DNA of 64,000 nt from JBOGVZ01 sp050692985 (GTDB lineage Bacteria > Actinomycetota > UBA4738 > CALAEC01). The stretch spans positions 1 to 64,000 of the forward strand of contig JBOGVZ010000059.1 in NCBI GenBank assembly GCA_050692985.1, written 5' to 3'. The stretch's first letter is position 1; every line of letters starts with the position of its first letter. The notes beneath the pieces are model-generated. The model was not told the DNA's origin. It saw only the letters and a program-made list of their open reading frames with translations, and did not search any database. Shown piece after piece: positions 34,070 to 42,800 of the stretch. Position numbers and translations under genes: made by a program.

Positions 34070-34075
34070 AGCCTA
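34070..34075 (-). promoter_or_regulatory. -10 element TAGGCT (minus)
   Basis: TAGGCT on the minus strand, 12 bases before the ATG at 34057, giving a leader of about five bases. No Shine-Dalgarno was found. Confidence 0.45.
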
Positions 34076-34140
34076 CCATCGTGGGCGGACGGCGCAGGGC
34101 GGGAGTGTGGTTGACTCGCCCCCACATGGAGGACGGTGAC

Positions 34141-34524
34141 ATGGATCTCCAGGGAAGGGAGGCCCTCGAGCGCGAGCTGTACTGGCGCGGCGGGGCCGCC
34201 GGTGCCCCCCCCACCCGGACCACCGCGGAGCTCCGAGAGCGGCTGGAGCACCTGGCTCACACGCTCCGCCGCGATGCCGGGCAGGCCGCACCGTGGGGCG
34301 ACCCCGGTATCGCCGGCGGCGGCCGGTGGCGTCGGCGGGTCAAGATCGTGCTGCACCGGCTGGTGCGGCCCGTGAGCCGGCGCTACGACCGCATCACCGC
34401 CGAGCTGGCGCAGATCGCCGTGGGCATGGCGGACGCGCTCCTCCAGGCCGAACGCGACGTGCGCCGGCTGGAGGACGAGGTGCTGGCCCTGGGCCGGAAG
34501 CTCGAGCCGCCGCCCGAGGCCTGA
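34141..34524 (+). CDS. Short coiled-coil protein leading a GT4 pair
   Basis: 127 residues, unrecognised. Helical throughout: ELRERLEHLAHTLRRDAG in the first half, a Gly-rich hinge near residue 60, a basic amphipathic segment (RRRVKIVLHRLVRPVSRRYD), then a heptad-like helix (ALLQAERDVRRLEDEVLALG). The basic segment could lie on the membrane surface. ATG 34141 is chosen because GGAGG sits eight bases upstream; an in-frame ATG at 34126 overlaps that site. It overlaps the next glycosyltransferase by one base (TGATG), so it probably works with it, perhaps as an adaptor. That is inference. Confidence 0.65.
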   Translation: MDLQGREALERELYWRGGAAGAPPTRTTAELRERLEHLAHTLRRDAGQAAPWGDPGIAGGGRWRRRVKIVLHRLVRPVSRRYDRITAELAQIAVGMADALLQAERDVRRLEDEVLALGRKLEPPPEA

Positions 34525-35573
34525 TGCGCATCGCGATCTGCCATCCGCAGACCCCGTTCGCCCGGGGCGGGGGAGAGATGCACACCGAGCGCCTGGCCGC
34601 CACGCTGCGAGCGGGCGGGCACGAGGTCGACATCCTGGCGATCCCGTTCAAGTGGTACCCGCCGGCGGAGCTGGTCCACCACATGGCCCTGTGGCGCAGC
34701 CTCGACGTGTCCGAGGCCAACGGGCAGCCGATCGACATGGTCATCGCCCTGAAGTTCCCCGCGTACCTGGTCCGCCACGAGCGCAAGGTGGTGTGGCTGA
34801 TCCACCAGCACCGGGCGGCCTACGAGCTGTGGGACCACCCCGTCTACGGCGACCTGGCGATGCACGAGGACGGGGCCGCGGTTCGGGAGATGATCTGGAA
34901 GGCCGACCGGGTGGCGTTGAAGGAGGCCAAGCGGATCTTCACGAACTCGGCCAACGTGGGGGAGCGGTTGCGCCGGTTCCTGGGCATCCCCTCCGACCCG
35001 CTCTACCACCGCTCCCCGATCTCGGAACGGCTGTTGGAGGTCCCGGCGGGGCCGCCCGGCGACGAGATCCTGTTCCCCAGCCGGCTCGAGCCGCTGAAGC
35101 GCCAGTCCCTGGCTGTGGAGGCCATGCGACACGTCCGCAGCGATGTGCGCCTGGTGCTGGTGGGGGCCGGCCCCGGGGCCCCGGCCATCCTCCGCCAGAT
35201 CGAGGAGCGGGGACTGGGGGACCGGGTGCGGCTGGAGACCGGCATCGCCGACGAGCGGCTGGTGGATCTGTACCGGGGATGCCTGGCCGCCTACTACGGT
35301 CCCTACGACGAGGACTACGGGTACGTGACGCTGGAGGCCATGGCCGCCCGCCGGCCGGTGATCACCACCACCGACAGCGGCGGGCCGCTGGAGCTGGTAC
35401 GGGACGGCCACACGGGCCTGGTGGTCGAGCCGAAGCCCCGACCCATCGCCGGGGCCATCGACCGCCTGGCCGCGGACCGGGACGTGGCCGGGGCCATGGG
35501 GGCGGCGGGGCAGCGGCTGTTCCGGGAGCGGATCCCCCGGTGGCCCCAGGTCGTGGAGCGGATCCTGTCCTGA
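34524..35573 (+). CDS. GT4 glycosyltransferase
   Basis: 349 residues, GT-B fold. The N-terminal acceptor domain begins RIAICHPQTPFARGGGEMHT. The C-terminal donor domain has FPSRLEPLKRQ (the phosphate-binding Arg and Lys), and YYGPYDEDYGYVTLEAMA carries the E-x7-E motif of GT4 enzymes that use NDP-sugars with retention. Cytoplasmic, acting on a growing polymer or lipid-linked acceptor. TGATG overlaps at both ends place it in the middle of a three-gene operon. Confidence 0.92.
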   Translation: MRIAICHPQTPFARGGGEMHTERLAATLRAGGHEVDILAIPFKWYPPAELVHHMALWRSLDVSEANGQPIDMVIALKFPAYLVRHERKVVWLIHQHRAAYELWDHPVYGDLAMHEDGAAVREMIWKADRVALKEAKRIFTNSANVGERLRRFLGIPSDPLYHRSPISERLLEVPAGPPGDEILFPSRLEPLKRQSLAVEAMRHVRSDVRLVLVGAGPGAPAILRQIEERGLGDRVRLETGIADERLVDLYRGCLAAYYGPYDEDYGYVTLEAMAARRPVITTTDSGGPLELVRDGHTGLVVEPKPRPIAGAIDRLAADRDVAGAMGAAGQRLFRERIPRWPQVVERILS

Positions 35574-36850
35574 TGGCCCGGGTCCTGTACCTGTCGCCGC
35601 TGCCGCCCGCACCGACCGGGATCGCCACCTACTCGGCGGCGGTGCTCGGGGAGCTGCGAGCGTCCGGATTCACGAAGCGGCACCGGGTCGAGGCACCGTG
35701 GCCGATCCGGGGCCGGATCGAGGAGCAGGCCCGGGCGGCCGACCTGCCCGTGTACCACCTGGGCAACAACCTGGACTTCCACCGGGACATCTACGCGCTG
35801 GCGGCCCGGCACCCCGGCCTGGTGGTCCTGCACGACCTGGCCCTCGACGACCTCGGGGGAGCCCTGCTGGCCGTGGGCGACCCGCTGGGCGGACCCACGC
35901 GGGTGGAGGCGATGGACGCCGCCTACCGGCTGGACCCGCCGAGCGTAGGCCTCGACGAGCCCCTCCGCGTTCCGTGGTGCGCGTACGTGGTGCGGCGGTC
36001 CCGAGGGGTGATCGTGCACTCCGAGTTCGGCAGGCGCTACCTGAAGGCGTTCGGCTCGCTGACGCCGGTCTTCGTGGTCCCGCATCCCGCCGTCGAGACC
36101 CCACGGGCGGTGCGGCGGGCCGAACGGAGGGCGGCCCGCCTGCGGAACGGGTTCCCCGGCCGGGTCCTGGTCGGCGTGCTGGGCGACCTCGGCCGGGCCA
36201 AGGCCATCGGCGAGGTGCTGGAGGCGGTGGCCCGGGTGGGCCCGCCGGCGCACCTCGTGGTGGTGGGCCGGCGGATCCCGATGTTCGACGTGGAGCAGGA
36301 GGTGGTGGAGCCCTCGGGTCACCGGGACCGGGTCACGGTGGTCCCCGACGTGTCCGACCGGGACTTCCTGACGTGGCTGGCGGCTTGCGACGTCGTGGTG
36401 AACCTCCGCCACCCCCACCGCGGGGAGGTCAGCGGCACGGTGGTCCGGGCCCTCCAGGCCGGCAAGCCCACGGTGGTTCCCGCGGAAGGGACGTACCTGG
36501 ACTGGCCGGAGGACGCCGTGGTCCGGGTGCCGGCCGGACCGCCCGGCCCCGACGATCTGGCGGCGGCCCTGGGCCCGCTGGTGCGGGACCCCTCCCGCCG
36601 GGCCGCCGTGGGCGGACGGGCCCGGGCCCACATCGGAGCCCTGGAACGGGGCCACGCCACGGCCCGGGGGTACGCCGAGGCCGTGGAGGCCACCCTCCGG
36701 CTCATCCGGGACCCCGGCCGGGATGCCCTGTCCCGGTGGGCCGGGAGCCTGACGGACCTGGGGGCGTCGCCGGAGATGGTTCGCCGGGGGCTGGGGGCGG
36801 GCTACGCGGAGTCGCTGGCGGAGCTGGCGGAGGGTCCGGTCACCGCATGA
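35573..36850 (+). CDS. GT4 glycosyltransferase, second of pair
   Basis: 425 residues, GT-B fold. Starts ARVLYLSPLPPAPTGIATYS. The donor domain begins around residue 190 (GRVLVGVLGDLGRAKAIGEV) and has HPHRGEVSGTVVRALQAGKP, where the acidic residue pair of GT4 enzymes is reduced to Glu...Ala. A long N-terminal half contains VLHDLALDD, common in this group. The last 60 residues form a helical tail. It shares a TGATG junction with the upstream GT4. The 3' end overlaps the convergent phosphoesterase gene by 11 bases. Confidence 0.9.
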   Translation: MARVLYLSPLPPAPTGIATYSAAVLGELRASGFTKRHRVEAPWPIRGRIEEQARAADLPVYHLGNNLDFHRDIYALAARHPGLVVLHDLALDDLGGALLAVGDPLGGPTRVEAMDAAYRLDPPSVGLDEPLRVPWCAYVVRRSRGVIVHSEFGRRYLKAFGSLTPVFVVPHPAVETPRAVRRAERRAARLRNGFPGRVLVGVLGDLGRAKAIGEVLEAVARVGPPAHLVVVGRRIPMFDVEQEVVEPSGHRDRVTVVPDVSDRDFLTWLAACDVVVNLRHPHRGEVSGTVVRALQAGKPTVVPAEGTYLDWPEDAVVRVPAGPPGPDDLAAALGPLVRDPSRRAAVGGRARAHIGALERGHATARGYAEAVEATLRLIRDPGRDALSRWAGSLTDLGASPEMVRRGLGAGYAESLAELAEGPVTA

Positions 36851-38213
36851 ACGGCGGGGGGGTGGGCTCCACGTTCTCGGGCCACTCGTAGCTGTCCGGC
36901 CACACGTAGGGGCTGTTGTTGAACGTCTCCACCCGCGAGCCCGGCACCGGCTTCCGGGGCTTCTGCTGGAAGTCGAAGGCGTGCTCGAAGTTGTGGACCT
37001 GCTCGTAGCGAGGCGTCAGGTACTCCAGCCCCCAGTTGTCGGCGATGAACCGCAGCGGCCCGGTGAACTCCGAGACGTCGTGATCGATGAACCCTCGCCG
37101 GGCATAGGGGGAGATCACCAGCATGGGGACCCGGAACCCCAGGCGGCTGCCGTCCAGCTCCGGCGGCTCAACGTGGTCGTACAGGCCGCCCCACTCGTCC
37201 CAGGTGATGAAGATCGCGGTGTGCTCCCACATCGAGCTCCGCATGATCCCGTTCACGATGCGGGTGACCCAGTTGTGGGCGTGCTTCGTGCTGACGGGGG
37301 GATGGTCCGAGAGCTGCCACCGGGGGACGATCCAGGAGACGGCCGGCAGCGACTCGGAGTGGATGTCCACCAGCAGGTCGTCGACCGGCCACATGCGCTC
37401 CTCCCACAGCTCCCCCTCGTAGACCTGCTTGATGGCCGAGTAGGCCTGCCAGATGTACCCGTACTGGTTCGGCTCCGGCGCGTAGGAGGCCCAGTCGATG
37501 TCCCGCTCGGACAGCTGTTCGCCCACGGTCTTGAACGTGAAGCATGTGTCGTGCTTGGTGACGTTGCTAGCATCGTCCTCCACGAGCACGAACACGTCGT
37601 CGCCGACGGCGTCGCACCCCCAGCTCTTGAACTGGTGGCCGTCGCCCAGGAACTCGGTCTTGATGTTCTCGGGGTTGTCGATGGACCCGCCGGCCTGCCC
37701 GGCGATGAAGAAGAGGTGATTGGGGTACGAGGGGCCTCCCATCGAGGCGAAGAACCGGTCGGACAGCACGTACTCCTTGGCCCACGTCCAGTAGGACGGG
37801 ATGTCCCGGGGGCCGAACTGGGAGTACGCGTAGAACGGGCCCAGGGCCCCCAGGGCGAACCCGTCCATGGCCCCGCCTCGCAGGGAGTTCTCGAACGCTG
37901 CCCGGTCGTGGGGGAGGTCGCCGGGGAGCCACTCGGGACAGCGCTTCAGCGGGACCTCCCGCCCGTCGCGGATCCCCATCCGGGTGCCGTCGGCGCCGGG
38001 GAACCGCCCGAAGATGTTGTCGAAGCTGCGGTTCTCCAGCATGAGGTACACCACGCGCTTGATCGGCCACTTCGTGTCGAGCTTCAGGATGTCCCGCCCG
38101 AACGTCGGCCTCGGAGGCGGTGAGCTGGCCGTGCAGGACGCGACGTACAGGCCCGCCGCCGCGGCGGTGGAGCGCGTCAGGAACTGACGACGGGTGAATC
38201 GGGACGGGAGCAT
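36840..38213 (-). CDS. Tat-exported phosphoesterase (phospholipase C / acid phosphatase family)
   Basis: 457 residues. The twin-Arg signal TRRQFLTRSTAAAAG leads to YVASC, a possible lipobox at about residue 27. The mature part has VVYLMLENRSFDNIFGRFPG, the metal-binding N-terminal signature of PF04185 (non-hemolytic phospholipase C and AcpA-like phosphatases), then MGGPSYPNHLFFIAG and ITWDEWGGLYDHVEPPE with the remaining metal residues. It is exported folded, with its metal, and hydrolyses phosphoesters outside the cell. A minus-strand TAGGAT eight bases before the ATG implies a leaderless message. Substrate (lipid, teichoic or nucleotide) unknown. Confidence 0.9.
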   Translation of the reverse strand: MLPSRFTRRQFLTRSTAAAAGLYVASCTASSPPPRPTFGRDILKLDTKWPIKRVVYLMLENRSFDNIFGRFPGADGTRMGIRDGREVPLKRCPEWLPGDLPHDRAAFENSLRGGAMDGFALGALGPFYAYSQFGPRDIPSYWTWAKEYVLSDRFFASMGGPSYPNHLFFIAGQAGGSIDNPENIKTEFLGDGHQFKSWGCDAVGDDVFVLVEDDASNVTKHDTCFTFKTVGEQLSERDIDWASYAPEPNQYGYIWQAYSAIKQVYEGELWEERMWPVDDLLVDIHSESLPAVSWIVPRWQLSDHPPVSTKHAHNWVTRIVNGIMRSSMWEHTAIFITWDEWGGLYDHVEPPELDGSRLGFRVPMLVISPYARRGFIDHDVSEFTGPLRFIADNWGLEYLTPRYEQVHNFEHAFDFQQKPRKPVPGSRVETFNNSPYVWPDSYEWPENVEPTPPPFMR

Positions 38214-38220
38214 GGTTCGA

Positions 38221-38227
38221 TATCCTA
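38221..38227. promoter_or_regulatory. Symmetric shared -10 (TATCCTA) for a divergent leaderless pair
   Basis: Plus-strand TATCCT (38221-38226) is nine bases before the lipoprotein GTG 38236. Minus-strand TAGGAT (38227-38222) is eight bases before the phosphoesterase ATG 38213. Both genes would be leaderless and both use the same seven base pairs. Confidence 0.6.
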
Positions 38228-38235
38228 CCGAGGTC

Positions 38236-38916
38236 GTGGGTCAACCTCCCATGTGGCTCGGTGTTCCTCGCGCACGCCGGTTCGCCGCCGTGGCGGTGGG
38301 CGTGGTCCTGGTGCTGGGCGCGTGCACCGGTGGTGACGGCGGGGACGATCGTGCCCGTTCCCAGTCCCCGGACGGGGAGCAACAGGACGGTGGTCACGAG
38401 CCGGGCCAGGGACCGGAGCGGTGCGAGGAGGGGTTCACCGAGCCGGAGCCCGGAACCCCCGTGTACAACAAGGCCCTGTTCGTGATCCGCCGGACGATGG
38501 GCGTCCAGGGCGACTTCGACGTCCAGGAGGTGCGGTACTTCGAGGGCCCCGAGTCTCCCCCGAGCCAGAAGAACTACCTCCTGACGGTGCGACGGTGGTA
38601 CGTCAAGGCCTCGCTGGCCGACGACCCCTCGTTCCGGGCCCGGTGGCTGGTGGAGGAGCGGAGCTTCGGCTCCGGGGTGGCCGCCGTGGCCCCCTACCGG
38701 ACCGGGGGATTCCGTTCGCCGGACTGGACGGCGTTCCAGTGGGAGACCACGGGACCCACGGCCACCCCGCGGGAGTACCCGGGGTTGCCGGGCACGTGGG
38801 CCGGTGCGCCCTACGACTTCGTCATCGGCGAGCCTCCCGACGAGGATCTCCCCGGCGAGGCGCTGACGATCCCGGGCCTGCCGCCCGAGGTCGCGGGCTG
38901 CCTCAAGGGCACCTGA
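38236..38916 (+). CDS. Secreted lipoprotein, unknown function
   Basis: 226 residues, lipobox VLGAC about 30 residues in, then an Asp/Gly/Gln-rich linker (to about 65) and a globular domain beginning CEEGFTEPEPGTPVYNKALF. No known family was recognised. The segment KNYLLTVRRWYVKASLADDP and the two domain cysteines suggest a small disulfide-bonded beta domain. GTG 38236 fits a leaderless start from TATCCT; ATG 38251 is the alternative. The last 106 bases overlap the frameshifted gene on the opposite strand. Confidence 0.65.
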   Translation: MGQPPMWLGVPRARRFAAVAVGVVLVLGACTGGDGGDDRARSQSPDGEQQDGGHEPGQGPERCEEGFTEPEPGTPVYNKALFVIRRTMGVQGDFDVQEVRYFEGPESPPSQKNYLLTVRRWYVKASLADDPSFRARWLVEERSFGSGVAAVAPYRTGGFRSPDWTAFQWETTGPTATPREYPGLPGTWAGAPYDFVIGEPPDEDLPGEALTIPGLPPEVAGCLKGT

Positions 38917-39672
38917 GCCGCCACCTCTTCCAGCAGCTCCGGCGGCACCGTGTCCGGGACCGCCGGGAGCCGGCGCCGCCGAGCGACCAGCAGCGCGCAC
39001 AGGCCGAGCGCCGCCGACAGGACGAGCACGGCCCACCCGGGGACCATGGGGCGAGGGGGCTCCACCCCGGCGTCCGGCACCGCCGCTTCCCGGAGGGCCA
39101 CCACCCTGTCCGCCGTGGCCTCGGCGCGGGCCAGGTCGCGCTCCAGCTCATCGGCTCGGCTCGCCCACTTGGTCCGCTGGCGCTGGAGCCGATCGATCCG
39201 GTGGCCCAGCTGCTCCACCCGCCAGGCCAATCGAGCCTCGTCGACGGTCGCGCCGATGAAGAAGCTGCCGCCCATGAGGTCGCCCACGCCGTTCACGGTG
39301 CAAGGATCGTTGCAGTACTGGAGGGAAGTAGCGCCCGGCGGCCACGTCGGGAACGGTGAACTCGATGCGGGCCACCCAGGGGTAGGTGTTCCCGCCGGTG
39401 ATGGTCATCGGTCCCAGGGTGATGGCGTAGTCGGGGATCGGTCCCGGGGTCTTGAACCACCGGGTTCCGGGAACGAGGTAGGCGTAGTACGGGCCATCGG
39501 AGACCTTGCCCTCGAGCGTTCCTGGCCCGAACGATCCCCGGGCCACGGCGTGCTCGCCGACCGCGTAGGCGCTCCGCTCCGTCTCGATCCAGGATCCTCC
39601 CGCGAGGGCGGCGTCATCCGGAAGGCCCAGCAGAGCTCCCGCCACCGCCGCCACGACCACGCTCCGCCTCAT
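38811..39672 (-). pseudogene. Secreted membrane-anchored protein, apparent one-base frameshift
   Basis: Two reading frames join into one plausible protein. The first starts at ATG 39672 (AGGAGG four bases upstream), with a signal peptide (RRSVVVAAVAGALLGLP) and a beta-rich domain (SDGPYYAYLVPGTRWFK, PWVARIEFTVPDVAAGRY). After the Tyr the match moves to another frame: SLQYCNDPCTVNGVGDLMGG, then a coiled coil (QLGHRIDRLQRQRTKWASRA), a helix (WAVLVLSAALGLCALLV) and a basic tail. Dropping one T of the TT at minus-strand 39327-39326 gives ...GRYSLQYCNDPC.... It resembles secreted surface proteins with a C-terminal anchor. Real mutation or sequencing error cannot be separated here. Confidence 0.7.
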
Positions 39673-39757
39673 CGGACCTCCTCTCGTCTTGCCGTTGTGA
39701 CGCCCCTGAGGCGCTGCGGGTTCGTCCATGGCACACCCCCCTGTAGGGAGTGCTCGG

Positions 39758-39801
39758 TTGCGCCGGTCGGGTGAGCCTCCTATCCTCGAACATACGTTCG
39801 A
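39758..39801 (+). promoter_or_regulatory. SOS promoter of dnaE2 with perfect LexA box
   Basis: TTGCGC (39758-39763), 17 bases, TATCCT (39781-39786), and the perfect palindrome TCGAACATACGTTCGA (39786-39801), which overlaps the last base of the -10 and covers the transcription start. LexA bound here would block RNA polymerase directly. Confidence 0.92.
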
Positions 39802-39811
39802 TAGGATGGGG

Positions 39812-42800
39812 ATGACCTTCGTTCACCTGCACTGCCGGTCGTACTTCTCGCTGAAGGACGGGGCGTTCTCCCCCGAGGACCTCGCGCAGCGTGCCGCCGA
39901 GCTCGGCATGCCGGCCGTGGCTCTCACCGACCGGGACGGGCTGTACGGCGCTCCGCGCTTCGTGGCGGCGTGCGCGGAGGTCGGCGTCAAGCCCATCCTG
40001 GGCGCCTGGCTGACCCTTCGCGACGGCGAGGCAAGCCTCCAGGGAGCGACCCGGCCGCCGTCCCCGGGGCGGGTTCTGCTGCTCGCAAGGGACGCGACGG
40101 GGTACGCGAACCTGTGCCGGCTCATCACCGAGGCGCACATGGGGGGGTCCGGAAGGGCAGCTCGCCCCGAGCGGGATGGTGGTTCGAACGGGGAGCGAAC
40201 CTCCCAGGGGAGAGGGGGTCCCGGGAGCGGTGAGCGGCAACGGGGTGAGCCATGGCTTTCGCCACGGGACGTCATGGCCCGGGCCGGGGGGTTGGCATGC
40301 CTGCTGGGGCCGGAGTCGCCGCCGGCGGCGATGGCGCTGGCGGGATCACCGGGGGCGGCCCGGGAGCTGGCCCGGCCGTGGCGGGAAGCATTCGGACCGT
40401 GGTGCTTCGTGGAGGTCCGCCACCTCCGTGAGCCGGGCAGCAACGAAGCGGTCCGGAGGTTGCTCCGGCTGGCCGAGGAGGCCGGGCTCCCGGCGGTGGC
40501 CACGAACGCGGTGCGCTACCTGGTTCCCCAGGACGCGTTCCTGGCCGACGCCCTGGAGTGCATGCGTGAACTGGTCCCGCTGGCCCCCCATCACGTGACC
40601 CGGCAGAACGCCGAGGGGTACCTCAAGCCGGCGGCAGCCATGCGGGCCCTGTTCGCCGACCGGCCGGACCTGTGCGACGCCACGGTGCGCATCGCCGAGG
40701 CCTGCACGTCCGACCTCGGGCTGGGCACGGCCCACTTCCCCCCGTTCCCCACCCCGGCGGGCCGCAGCGCCACGTCGCTGCTGGCCGAGCGGTGCCACCG
40801 GGGGCTCCGCCGCCGGGGCATGCGGCCCACCCGGGAGATCGCCGAGCGGCTGGACTTCGAGCTCGATCAGATCCGGCGGATGGGCTACTCGGGCTACTTC
40901 CTGACGGTGGCCGACATCGCGGCCGAGGTGAAGGCCCTCTGCATCCGGTGCGCGGCCCGGGGCTCCGCGGCCGGTTCGCTGGTGTGCTACCTGACCGAGA
41001 TCTCCGAGGTGGACCCGGTCGCCCACGGCCTGCTGTTCGAGCGGTTCATCAACCCGCTCCGCGACGAGCTCCCCGACATCGACCTCGACGTGGAGTCGGC
41101 CCGGCGGGAGGAGGTGTACGACCTGGTCCTGGCCCGGTACGGGGAGGAGCGGTGTGCCTGCGTCACCATGGTCGACACCTACCGGGCCCGTTCCGCGGTC
41201 CGCGAGGTGGGCAAGGCCCTGGGCTATCCCGAGGCCGAGGTCGACCTGGTGGCCAAGTCCTTCCCCCACATGGGGGCCCATCGCATCCGCGAGGCCATGG
41301 CCTCGCTCCCGGAGCTGCGGGCGGCGAACCTCGGCACCGGCCAGCTCGAGCTGCTGTTCCGGGTGGCCGAGCGGCTCAACGGGTTCCCCCGGCACCTGGC
41401 GTTGCATCCCTCCGGGATCGTGCTGTCCGACGACACGCTGACGGACCGGGTCCCGATGGAGCGCTCGTTTCTCGAGCACCGGATGGTCCAGGCCGACAAG
41501 GACGACGTCGAGCTGCTCGGCCTGCTGAAGCTCGACGTCCTGGGGGTTCGGATGCTGTCCTCGATGCGGCATGCCCTCGACGAGATCGAGCGGACCACGG
41601 GGGAGATGGTGGACCTCGACCGGATCCCCCGCGACGACCCGGGCGCGTTCGAGCTGATCCGCTCCTCGCGGACGATCGGCTGCTTCCAGATCGAGAGTCC
41701 CGGCCAGCGCGAGCTGCTCCAGAAGCTCCAGCCCGAGCGGTTCGAGGACCTGATCGTGGACATCTCGCTGTTCCGCCCCGGGCCGGTGAAGTCCGACATG
41801 GTGAGGCCGTACATCGAGCGGCGCCATGGGATGCAGCGGCCCCGGTACGCCCACCCGTCGCTGAAGCCGATCCTGCGGGAGACCTTCGGGGTGATCGTCT
41901 ACCACGAGCAGATCATGCGGGTGCTCCGGTTCGCCGGGTACGACCTGGCCGAGGCCGACCGCATCCGCCGCCACCTGGACGACGGGGGCGAGATCCGCCA
42001 GCTCGAGGACGGGTTCCTGGAGCATGCCGTGGCCTGCGGGCTGGGGACGGACGATGCCGACGTCGTGTGGCGGGAGCTGGCCTCGTTCGCCTCGTTCGGG
42101 TTCTGCAAGGCCCACGCCGCGGCGTTCGCCGTGCCCACGTACCAGTCGGCCTGGCTCAAGGCGCACTTCCCGGCGCACTTCCTGGCCGGGGTACTGACCC
42201 ACGAGCCGGGGATGTACCCTCGCCGGCTGATCCTCGAGGACGCCCGCGAGCATGGCGTGGCCATCCTCCCCCTCGACGTCAACCACAGCGCCACGGCCTA
42301 CACCGTCGAACCGGTTGCTTCCCACGTGGGGGGTGGCGGCGAGGTCGCTCCGCAAGAGGTGCACCCGCTCCAGACCTCGCCGCCCCCCGGCCACCGGGAC
42401 GGGATCCGGCTGGGGCTGCAGGACGTGCGCGGGATCTCCGAGGAGGAGATCGCCTCGATCCTGCAGGCCCGAGCGGATCGGCCGTTCTCGAGCGTCGGCG
42501 ACTTCCTGCGCCGCACGAGGGTGTCCCGCCCGGTGGTCGAGGCCCTGGCCCATGCGGAGGCCTTCGACACGCTGCCGGCCGGCACCCGGCGAGACCGGCT
42601 GTTCGTGGCCATGACCGCGGACACCGAGCGGGAGGGTGAGCAGCTGGCGCTGTCACTGGACGGAGGCGGCGGGCCCGCCGGGCTCCGGGAGTACACCGAC
42701 GTGGAGCGGGTGCGGGCCGAGCTCGAGGTCACCGGGCTGGACGCCTCCCGGCACCTGCTGTCGTTCTACCGGCCGTTGCTGCTGGACCTGGGCGTGACCA

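Noticed and set aside
38811..39672. Two separate overlapping minus-strand genes in this interval
   Set aside because: The downstream frame continues naturally upstream of its ATG as SLQYCNDPCTVNG, and the upstream frame loses protein character at the same point, so one gene with a frameshift is simpler.
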